A DNA stretch of 64,000 nucleotides, from contig CM076144.1 in the NCBI GenBank assembly GCA_038025085.1, positions 17,571,501 through 17,635,500 of the forward strand, written 5' to 3'. Numbering within the stretch: the stretch's first letter is position 1; each line of letters begins with the position of its first letter. A program made the translations under genes and the position numbers. Source of the DNA: Tetragonia tetragonoides. Lineage: Eukaryota > Streptophyta > Magnoliopsida > Caryophyllales > Aizoaceae. Shown here piece by piece: positions 48,501-60,500 of this stretch. Below the pieces are notes generated by a model, which was given only the letters and a program-made list of their open reading frames with translations, searched no databases and was not told the origin of the DNA.

Positions 48501-51500
48501 CTTAGCAATATCATTAACCAAGGAATCATGAAAGTCAAACTCAGACATATCGCGTTCGGAGTTTACACAGTATGTGACATTAGCCTGCAAAGATTGAAAA
48601 GATTTGGACTTTTAACATACGGATATTTCAGAAAGGTTCAATACTTCAAAAGTAAAACTTGACAAATTTTCACCCACCTGAGTGATAGTGACAGCATAAA
48701 ACATATGGACAAGTGACAAGAAGGAGTCTCTTGATGACAAAAACGGATACGGCAAGCAAAAGAGAATCCACATCAATGTTGAGAAAGGATCACGGGTAAG
48801 AACAGGATCAGAAGCTTGGTCCCAAAACTGCGTGTCAGGGAACACCGTCTCCAGATTTGTATGTTTTAAAACACACAAAATTTTACCTGCCAAATCAGAC
48901 AAATGAGACACCACTATAGGTTCCTCAAAATGAGATTAGAAAATTTTTCATGCAACCAAGTTGAAAGCCAATTGCAGCAGTAAACTTAAAAAAGAAAATC
49001 GAGCCCAGAAAAACACTCGTGTCAAAATGAACATTTTAACTATGGTTCACATCATTTATCTTGTTACACTAAGGACGTCAATTTGTTGACACCATGTAGC
49101 ACTCATCAAAAAGGAATTTCTTCATATGTCTTTGTATGAGAATATCCAGCTTTCTCTAACAATATCATGGAAATAACTATCTAAAAAACAAAACAATGCC
49201 GCGAAAATATCTAAAGAACACATTTTGACGCAGTTCCCCCACACCGCGCAGCCCACCTATTGGCGAGATCCCAATCTTAGATAAAATATCAGATAAAAAT
49301 ATGCATATTCCTGCAGCAAGATTCCTTTTCTAAGATCATGACCTGAAAGTACGAAAGGTCATGACTCACGACAGTTGACTAAGCAGCTGATAACACCATG
49401 ACAGTAACTTACTAGCTTTGGTACACGGAAACTCTCATAGTTTCATCATGATAAGGTGTCCCGTTGCGAATAAATCGTTAGCTAGAAAGCATGAAGAAAC
49501 CTTGGGGGGAACCTAATCTTTATCTGCCAATTAGCTCTTCCCTCTTATGGATTTCTAAATCCCAAGTCTGGTTTCTAGGCAAATGATATGATTTTTTGTG
49601 TACATAAAGATAAAAAAAGAAGTGATTCACCATTTAGTCAGTTTTGGATTCTAACTCAAGTTTGTTACTTGTGAAATAGTAGTCAGTTAATGCCTCGATA
49701 CATTTCCATTCTACGGCCTCACATATCAGCTACCAGTAATAACTATAACACTGAGTAAATTTGAGCCCTCATACCATGCGACAAGAATGTCATGAGAGCT
49801 GTTGTGTTGATGGTTTAAACTAAGAAATAGAACAGGCACTAAATCCAGGTAAGTATAATTAGGTTCCAAGATGAGAGAAAAATCAAGAATATCGACAAGA
49901 ATTCCTACCTTCTTCACTGAATGCTGGTCTATAGCATTTACTGTAGGCAGCACCAGAGCAAATGGTTGCTTCAAAGAGTTGAATGCCTCTAAATCTTAGA
50001 AGCATATCTGGTAGGTTCTTACTTCTATTGCTTTGGATGATTCTTAGCAGCAACGGTAGTATAAACCCACCAGATGACCTGAATTCACTATACAGAGAGC
50101 TAAGACCCTTCCTTGCAGTCAAACAGGTTTTTCCGCAGCGAGCAGCAATTTCTGTCGATACAAGAGAATACTTGAGAGTATCCCACATAAGGACAGAGGG
50201 GCTTAATCTCCCTGACCTTGATAAGATGTCTTGTTTACCAGGAAAGTACATTTCACTAAGCATTCGGAAGATAGGTTCAAGATTAGGTTTTATCCTTCTA
50301 TTCTGCATAGGCAAAGACTTTAGAGTTTGATCCCTTGAAACAACAGAAGCTGCAGTTTGCAGCATAGCCAAGGCATCTTTAAGCCGAAAAGAGCTACTTT
50401 GTTCCTCCAAAACAGCTGATGATCCGGAAGAATGCGGCAAACAAACAGACAAATCCATCCTCTCCTCCCAGAGCTTATGAGAATCACCTGGTGCAGCAGG
50501 TAGTGTGGAATTTGAAAGGCGGCGACACACTGGACACAAGAATTCACCCTAGAAAGTAGAGGTAAGTATACAATAAAAGTTCACAGAACAATAGTAAAAA
50601 CCATACTTATAGAACTGTACCTGATCTGGATCAACAATATGCCCCCCCTCAAATATCATTCTTCTGGTATATCTGTGTAAGAGAACATATTCAAAACTGA
50701 ACTGAACAGACCAGAAAAATCAAACATGCAAGATGGAAGAAAATAAACAATAGCGAACATCATATATATCAAATAAAGAAGTTTTAACAGTACTAGTTTT
50801 GTAGTGACTAATGTCGCCTTTGTTATAATATAATATATAGAAGTTTCTTTGGAGTAAATCATTTTTTTTTAGATAAGAAAAATTTTTATTAGATGAAGAG
50901 AAAGAATACAAAGAGGATAAGATATCCTCCAAAATTGAGCAAAACCAAATCGCTAAAACCTAATGAAGAAACAACAAAAAACACAAGACTATTTCCCATG
51001 AAGGAAGCCTCTCTTAAGCCCGTGCCCATCATAATTGACATCGCACTTTAAGTTTTCCAATTCCCGGTTCTTGTTCCTAGCCTTAGAATCGAGAGTGGTC
51101 TTCCTCCCCACATTATTAACTTCCTTAGAAGCGAGAGCTACCTCTATGCCTATATCATCGGACTCCTTGGGACAGAGAGTAGCCTTTTTCCCTGTACCAT
51201 CAACGAGGAACATCCCCCCCATAGCCAATATCGCATTGCCTCGATCATCGGTCTCCTTGTTGCCTAGAGTATAGCGGTTCAAGATGCACGACTTCGGGTT
51301 TGGCAAAATTCCATCACCCTCAGGTCCCCTTTTCTTAAATGTTTCATCTTCACCAGCCCCAAAAAGGACCTCTAATCCCTTAGAAGTATCCATTTCATTT
51401 CGACCATGTAGGTGATTAATATCCCCACATCTGTCATTGGAAGGAGGGCCAAGTTTGAGAGCATCTTTACCCCTCTGAGAGCCACTAACCCCACCCTTAT

Positions 51501-54500
51501 CGAATAAACGCCCGGTGTCCCCGGCACGAACTCCAAATCCTAATTACTCCTAAGGTGCTACAGCAATAACTAGCTACCAGTTATGAACGGATCATCCTAA
51601 AAATCATAATCATCCTCATCCTCCGTGCTCACCTCATCCGCCCAACTCCTACCAACATTAGCAGTGAAAATCGGAGTAAACTTGTTTGATGTATCCAAAA
51701 CCGGGCCGCTCAAAATGGGTTGTTGGCTAACATTCACCTCCCTTACTTGTGAACTCGTCTGACCCTTGCCCACTACCAAAGGAGTGGCCGCTTGATTTGA
51801 AGTTTGTGTACCACCATCCTCCTGGTGGCCTGCAAACCCAGAAATCCCAGCTAAAGCTGGCACTACTAATTAATGGAGAGCTAGCTGACCCCCCAACCTG
51901 GTCACCCTCTAGTGATATTCTCACCTTAAGTCCCCCGACATTCAAGAGTAAAGCAGAGGAAGGACATTGAGTGAGAGAAGCAAGAGCTTGTCCCAGATCA
52001 ATATTAATCTGTACCTTGGGATCAACTGAATTTCCAAATGATAAAGCTGTTATGCTGGTGCCAAAATTAGGAGCCCCATCATCCTTAGAGTGCGTGGAAC
52101 CACGCGCCTCGACCGAACGAGTTCCACGCGCCTCGACCGAAGGAGGGCGCGTGGGCTCACGCGCCGCCTTTGCACCATCGCGAGTCGAGGCACGCGCCCC
52201 AACTCGCTCCGCTAGAAACCCTAGATCCTGTGACCTACTTGCTTGACTGGAACTTGAGTAACTTACCTGGCCGCATTCCGAGCACCGACGATGTGGTCAC
52301 CGACAACCGCACCCTTGTAATTTCGCTTACTGTTGATTTTCTCAGATCTGGGCCTGGAGGTTGTCGCCTGCCCTCCATATGAGGTTGGCGAAAAGAACCC
52401 AATCACCTTAGTAAGGGTGGCCTTGAAATCATCCCAACTCCGGCCATCCTTACCTCTGGGCACGAACACCGCCATCGACTTGCCCTGTCGACACAAACCG
52501 ACCTCCAAAAAGGACCCCTTAGAGTTCGATCCGGCCTTCACCCATCCTAGGGTTCTTCTAAACCGCCTCTTTTCCTCAAATCCGCCTTTTCTTAGTAGAT
52601 CTGAACCAATAAAACCTTCCAGCCACCGCGCCATAGTCACTGTCATATGGTCCCGGCGACACTTCTTGCAGCCTTTCTCCCAGATCTTGACGAAACCGCC
52701 GTCCCTGAGTTTCTCATAATACAGATCAAAGGATTTCCCTTCGATCTGGTCCGTGATGGGCTGTGGAGACCCCATTAGAAAGGGTGAGAGCCATGGAAGG
52801 AGAGAGAAGAGGTGAAGAAGGAAGAAGAGAGAAAGAGGAGAGCGAGAGAGAACATCTCAAAGAGCGGCTCTAAAATTAATTCCCCATGAAAAGACCCCCA
52901 AAAACACATATAAGATAATACATTAGTCCTTTTCTTTGGAGTAAATAATAAAGAATAAAGAAGAACGATACCCTTGTGTAATATAAATTTATGACCCATC
53001 GTTATGTAGCAGTGCTCACAACTATGATCTTGCTCAGATGAATCTTTGGGGAGGCCCAAATGTGAAAACTGCATAATTACATCTGAGAGGAACTGAGACA
53101 TAACACTGCATTCTAACATTTCTGTATCCTAGAAGTTTAAGTTGGGCTTTCCTTATTCGGCTTTAAAAAAAAGGAAGGTATGTCCAACTTGGCAGAGCCG
53201 ACCTCAGTTTTGAGAGGTGGTGCTTGATGAGAATATTCAGTTTTCTAGTAGTGCTGACTCTAGGAGGTGGGTTGAAAATTCATAAGGGGAGTTTTTGTGC
53301 ATGTCCTGCCTTAGGTGTCTAAGAACATCACAAGCTGCACTTCCTATTGCCAGTTACCTTCAGAATAATGAGGTCCCACTGAAGTACAGGCTGAAAAGGT
53401 CACCAAACGTCTTCAGGGGTCAAAGGGTGCATATTTTCCTTAGGAGGGTCATGTTATCCTCATTCAGTCTTGTATGTCCATCATTTACTAGTCTCCTTTT
53501 CATGTTCCCTAATGAGTAGCTAGGAGTGTAGGAAGCTTGAGCAGCTGCCGGCTCCGCATGGGGTAGAACTGAAGGATGACCTGATGTGACTCCCATTTCC
53601 TCCACTCAAAAAGACCGTAGATTTCCTTGCCACACCCAATAAAAGAATTGGGAAAAAATAAAAGGAAGCTTGAGCTGGCCATGCGATCGGTCGAATACAG
53701 GTGATAAACAAGCCACTTGCTGGAGACAGGCTTGTTATGCAAGGTTCTAGCTCTAGTATGGCTCAGTTTGATTCTATTACTAGGAAGTTTGGGCTTAGGG
53801 ACCTTCCTCGTTCTAATGCCCCTTTTGCCTGCAGTGTGAGTGGTGAGGCGTCATAATGCTTCTTCGCGCATTGATCATTTCCTCTGTGCCCATGAGTTTG
53901 AGGATGAGATTCCACTATAGTACAGGAGATCCAACCCATGCCTTGTTCAGATAACCATCACAGTACTTTAGTTGTGGATGTTCTATGTAGGGTGCTAGCC
54001 ATGACTGTGGAGAGAACATTAGAGGAGAGCTCCGAGTGGGAGGGAGGGGGATCCTGTTCCTTTCTTCTGATTGGAAGGTTTCCTTTTTGCTGATATGGAG
54101 GATTTTAATGAGTGCTGACCATTTTATTTTGACAGTTCTCCCTAGGACGAAGATGCATTTTTTAAGTGAAGCTTAACAGGAGCGAATACAGATGGTAATG
54201 TCTTAGATCCTCTTGCTAGTCTGGTTGGCCAGTGGCCTCTTACCTATCTTCGTATCCCCCTAGGGAGGATTTCCCGTAAAGCTTCCTTTGAAAGCTTAAA
54301 CGCTTAGATACCTGGAAGTTGGACGGGAGTGTACTACTGTACTGTTTCTTTTTTGGGTGGGAGGATTTCAATTCTCCAGTCTTGTATTGCTAGCATTCCC
54401 CACTATTATCTTCCTCTACTTGGGATTCCAACTGGTGTGGCAAACTGATTAAAGAGGTTGATGCAAGATGGGGGTAAGAGGTACATGGAACAAAATAGTG

Positions 54501-57500
54501 CTATGTAAAGGGTTTTGAAATCGCCGCTATGATTTCCACCGCTTGGTAAAGGTGAGAAGTCAATCATGTCGTAACAGCTGACACGGTCGTTAAAAGAAGC
54601 GCTTTTTACCATTACTTTTGGGACAACTTTATTAAATTACTATCATATACCCTCAGTACTATTTGATTTGTTGATTTATTTATTTGAACTAGTTGTATCC
54701 GTTATGTGATCAATTGGACAAATATAAAGTTAGACTTATGATTGTAATAAGTTACAGACTTCAATTAAAAGTGCAAAAAACCCTTTATGTGAACCCTTCA
54801 CGCGCAATTGCAGAGATCTGATACACGAACGCTACGACATCGGACATCCATGATCGCGACCGCTAATTAGTTCCCAGAGGTGATCCAGTTCAGACTTAGT
54901 GTGGAGGCCCAATGCACACGGGGGTCTAGGTCTTCGACGGATGGTGTCCAAGAATATCTCGCTTGTGGGTAAGTGGTTGTGGCGTTTTCCTTTGGAACCT
55001 GTGTCTCACCGAGTGATGGGATTTAAGTACGGTCTTCAACAGAATGGGAGGAACACCCATCCCGGCTCTTTTGTTTCCCTTGCTCGCCTTTGAAATTCAT
55101 GGCTGGGTAAGAACCTCAGGTACGGTTCTGGGAGAATGTGTAAGGGGGCTTATCATTCTATTCCATGCATCCTCAGGTTTAATTGTTATATGCTCTCAAT
55201 GATGCGCCAACGCTAAGTGTTCTAGATAACAATTATCTGAATGCCATAGGTGATTTTCGAGCTCGGTTTGCAGATCTTGTGCAAACCCTTCATTTATCTT
55301 CTTAACCTTCCTTCACCGTATCCTCCTTTTCCATTAGCTAACTTCAGTTGGAAAGTCAATGGCTCCCCTAGAGTTGTGCCTTTGTTTGGACCATGGCCCG
55401 CATGTGTGTGTGTGTGTGCTTTGTCACCGTTCTAGTGAGACGTGTATGCATTTGTTCTTGCATTGTCATTTTACACGAACTTTATAGCACAGGATTCTTA
55501 GATGGTTCGTTCGCCTTCCCACTTTAAGTCAGTATTTCCGCACTCATTGTCCCAGTTATAGAGGTGGCAAGGAGAATAAGGAGTTGCGGTGGTGTGCTTT
55601 CCCGGCTATTTTGATGGTGAATTTTCTCGGAATGAAATGCTCAACTTTTTTTTTTTCCTTGGGATCTCGAAGCCCCTTGGGCCTTGGGTTTGTCTGGGAT
55701 TGGTTGGTGTACTTGGCTTCTTAGTGGGCCAAAGCATCGGGTGCTTTTATAGGGGTGTCCCTAACTGATATGTAATGAGTTACACTTTTGAGGATTCTTA
55801 TCCTCGACCATGTAATTATTACTTATTCTAGCTTAATAAAAATTGCTTCTCTAAAATAATATTAAAAATCAATACTTTAATTATATGCATTTTTGTGGAG
55901 GTCGATCCGGTCCGGGGAATCCAAATAAGCTAGAGAATTACCGAAGGTCGCCGAATAGCTTTATTCTAGATACTCCACCCCCTAATGGTTTTGACAATCA
56001 TTTACAAGATATATATTTTTGGATATATCTAAAGGCCCTTCTCAAATTTAATTCGAACCTTTAATTTTTCTAGTTTGTTTGTTCAGAGTTTTTAGTTTCT
56101 CTTCCTGTAGATATAAGCCACATGAAGCATGACAATTTATGGTTACTGGATGTCCTTAGATATAGTATATAGTTTGTAAATATGATTCTTCTTACTAAAT
56201 GGCCACCGATAAATTCCTCGCTAGTGAATACTTCAGTCTAAATGTCTAATAATTTATTTCTTCTTGAATCGTGTCCAATGGAGCCAAATTTCACCACATA
56301 AGAGGCTGCAAAATTTCTAAGCCTTAGATATTAAACCCATTATTGGTTTCCTATCCATGTTGCCTTCGGATTTAATATCTAAGCCAATTTACTAGTGTTT
56401 TATTTTCTTTTAGTAACAAATCACACAATGTATCTCTCCATATTTTTCCCGTCTGTAATGGAGACGTAACATTACAGCGTTTTATGTTACACCCTATAGT
56501 ATATTCCGAACCCCAACTCATCAAAAAGGAAAGTTCATAGCAGAAAATATACTCACAAGTCACCAACTAGATGAGTGATTAGGAACACGAAAGAGTAAAC
56601 ATCTCACAAGTAATGATAATGTTGAAACAATAGCCACAACTAACCTTTCTTTCAAAGAAGACAAATAACGGTCAAGACATCCTCGATGAACCGCATGACC
56701 ACAAGAGGAAACATGAATCCCGTCACAATCTGTTGGGCCAAAACCGTCATAAGAGGGAATCTGTACGGCAGACTCCACCGTCTGTGGACTGCCGTTTGGT
56801 GGAAAATCTTTCGGCTCTTTTGTCAGAGAGGCTATATATTTTCCAAGCAACAGGGATTCTTGATTGCAGGAGTTTGGTGCATCCTCTCCACAAGAGACTC
56901 CTTTACCATCCCTCTTAAAATCAGATTCATGAGCAATATTGCTCATCTCTTTCTGAATGGATAAAGACATATCGTGCTCAAATGACTCCAAAGAATATGC
57001 AATCTTATCCCTTTTCTCACCAGATTTCCCAGGAACATTAAGATTCTGAAACTCGGGAAACTGTATCTTCAGGTATTCTATAAAAGCATTAAGTTCTGCT
57101 GGATGAGCATGGCAAGCAAACTCATTTACTGCGTCTTGGCCTAATGCTATCAACTGCGAAGATGAGAAACTATCCACAGCGATTGCCTTAATATTACTAG
57201 GAGAAGGATTTGTCTCCACACAAGCTGCAAAACTGCTCCCTGTCCCATCAGACTGCAAGTTTTGGTCCCAGGAAGGGGTACCTCTGTCAACAAAGTTTAC
57301 AAGCCTAGATTTCTGTTTTAAAACAAGCAATAGTCAGCAATTTTGGCCACTAACTTCAGAAGATCCGATTATCACAGCTAACTATCAACATTAGATCTAG
57401 GCACGGCATACCTGAAGCAGAATAAGAAAAGATACTGGGCTTTTGGAATTTGGATCATGACAAAGACAACAAATATGCGTTTCTTCAGAATCTTGTATTG

Positions 57501-60500
57501 CATCAGAAACATGTTCCTCTTTTCCAAAAACAGAATCATCTGACCCACTATCTGCTGTGGACTTTAAGGTTGCCATAAATTTAGACTGCTCAGCTTTCAT
57601 TTTTGCCTGCACAGTACAAGACAAGACATGTCAGCCCCAAGTACAGCCAAAAAACAAACTAATCACCTCAAGCACATATGCCCTTGAAAGTTAATACTAG
57701 AAGTCTGAATGAGAAGCCTAAGCAATAACATATAGGGCAATACAAAACAAAAATTAAAAGAGCTAGTTGAACAAATCAGGTACAATTGCCTGGGTTAATC
57801 ACTCTTAAGTTTACCCTAGCACCTAATTTACTACTGAAGTAGCAGCTGGGAAAGAATAATTGATTATATATTTAGCATTCCCTGGATGATATCTTACCAA
57901 TATGGCAGCTTGTTTCTCCCTGGCTTTCAGCTTGCGTTCATTATCAGAAGCTGAGTAGAAGTTAACGGCTTCATCAGCTTGGTAATTAACAATTTCAGGG
58001 GCAAAGTGCAGCAGTTTTTCCCTGCACTTGGAGTCCAACTCAGCAAACTTCTTCAGCAGATTTTCCACAAGAGTAGAAAGGTTAAAGTTTCCAGCTTCTG
58101 TGAAGCTATCTACACACTCTTTCCTGTGCATCCTCATCAGCAAAACCAAAACTGACAACAAAGTTTGTCGACCAGATACATCAATATGGATTCCTGACCC
58201 AACTTCCTCACAAGCAGAAGCCAGTAACGGAATGGAATCTTCACCATCAGAAAATAAATGACCAGATCTCTTCTCTATAAAACAAATATGTAAGCCTAGC
58301 GACAGCAAGTGCAGAGCAGTTATAAGTACTCCGTCAGGAGCACGCGATTCAGCTAACTTATCTGTACAGACAGAATAAAAGAGAACAGCCCGGATGATCT
58401 CCAACACAGTCCTGCAAGTAGCTATTCTAGCTATTCCAATGAGCGGTTTGAAAATATTGCTCCACTTTGGCAATTGAGCCCCCAGGACAGAAACACCGCA
58501 AAAATGAGAGTATCTTTCTTCAGCAACTTGCAAATCCCTTAGATTCCAACATGGATGATACAAATCGATTTCTTTCCAGTATGGTAGTCGTAGAGAATAT
58601 TTCCCCTGGAGTAGACAATATGAAAACAAGCATTACAACATTAACACCATAAAATGGAAGGGAAAGAAAAGAACACTAAATGAAAAGCAAACCTGATTCA
58701 TTCCCGTGGGGTTAGAATATTGTGCAACTTTATCCAAGACCTCTTGAAGCTGATCCAATTTGGATAGATCCCGAGGGAGGGCTTTAACCAACTGGCTATG
58801 CGTAGCGTCACCGGTTGCAAGCTTGCAGACCAGCTCTCTTTGCAGATTCTCAGATGTTGTTAGTCCACAAAATCGCCTCTCTTTGACTATCTGTATGATC
58901 AGAGTGAGCAACTCTTGCACTAAAACAGGTTCATACCTGCAAATTCAAATGTAATGTATAAAAAACAAAACTAAAAGGAAAGTCAGAAAAAACCATACCC
59001 AGCCAGACAACTAGCCATGACTAATGAGCTTAGCACAAAACATGAACTAAGTGAAAACAGAAATTCTCTTCCTCCCCCTCCCCCCAGGCACAAACTCGTC
59101 TCTCTTTGGCAATCTGTATTATCAAAGTGAGCGTGTCTTGCAATAAAACAGACATACCTGCAAATTCAAAGTGATACTTCTACATATTTAACCAAACGAA
59201 GAGGAAAGACAAAAACAATCATCATCACAGTGAGGCAACCAGGCATGAGTTTAGCACAAAACATGGTCAAAGTGGAAACAGAAGAACTAAACTCCCTCCC
59301 TCTCTCTCCTTCCACGACTTTGTATTTATCAAATGGCATATGAAATCCCTTCACAAAAATGAGTGAGTTAACTAAAATCTAAAATAAAAGAGACACATAT
59401 ATATCCACCAAATAGCACAATAAATGAACCACGGTGGGACAAAAGAGGGACCACCTCAACATATTAGTCAGCAATAGCAGCATAGTCAACAACGGAAAAC
59501 TTGTTCAAGATTTATATTGCAGTTTCTTTTCCCTGCCAAGCATAGGACAGAACTTTTCCCTCCACGCTTAAATAAAAAGAAAACTTCACTAATCAAGATC
59601 AATAAAGACCGGAAGAAGGATCACGAGCCCCCCCCCCCCCCCCTCTAAAGAAACTAAACAGAAAACAGAGAGTTTTATTGACACTATACACCCAACAAAA
59701 TGAACCTGAGAAACCTCCAGGAGCATAACTGATAGAACCGTGGAGAAGCTAAGAACACAACTCTATCCTCCAAGAAAGCAGAACAGGAAAACCTATTCTG
59801 AAATATTCTGTTACTCCTCTCAAAGACAAAGCACCCATAGCAGAGACTTGCAAGAAGACCTCCAAAGAATACCTCTCCTTATGCCTATCAACTCACAACA
59901 GGTCCCTCGAAGATGTGCCAAAATAGGCATTGAAAAGATCGGCTCTTTAGTACAATTTTTCTTATCTAAAAAAAGAACCTATGTCATAGGGCCGATAGGG
60001 GAGTCTTGAGTTCATAGTACACACAAGTGACTTCAAAGTTTTTCTTTATTAAAGCAAATCACTCAAAATGTCAGTTAGGAAATGCTTTGTTTTGTTTCTG
60101 AGTAGGCAGTCTATTAAGACCCAGCAGATTTGAGCCCTCTCAATTCCAAATCCTGTTACCCAAGCTTTGTTGTAAAGACGTAGATGCATTGAACCTTATC
60201 AAGGAAACTGATATCTAGAATGCTGTTATGTTTGAAAACTGGGTTATAGTATGAGTGAGCATACCATCTGTTGCATTTCAACAACGTCTATGTTCATTTC
60301 ACTATGAACAGTAAAAAAAAATGGATGTACTGAACAAATCATTTCTTTGATGAGAAATTCTTTTATCAATAAATGAAGTGTAAAGAGTACAAAAATGAGG
60401 AAAGGCAAAGAATCCTCAAAGAGGAAAGCAAAGCTAACTACAATAAATCCCACCAAACACGCTGAATATCTGCGAGGGGCAACCCGTTGAATGCCCCAGC

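Noticed and set aside
51971..52719. Plus-strand open frames rich in Arg and Pro
   Set aside because: They are antisense to the minus-strand LINE ORF1.
59740..60009. Plus-strand 89-codon open frame
   Set aside because: It ends in a LINE 3' tail and lies in a PRT6 intron; no known domain.
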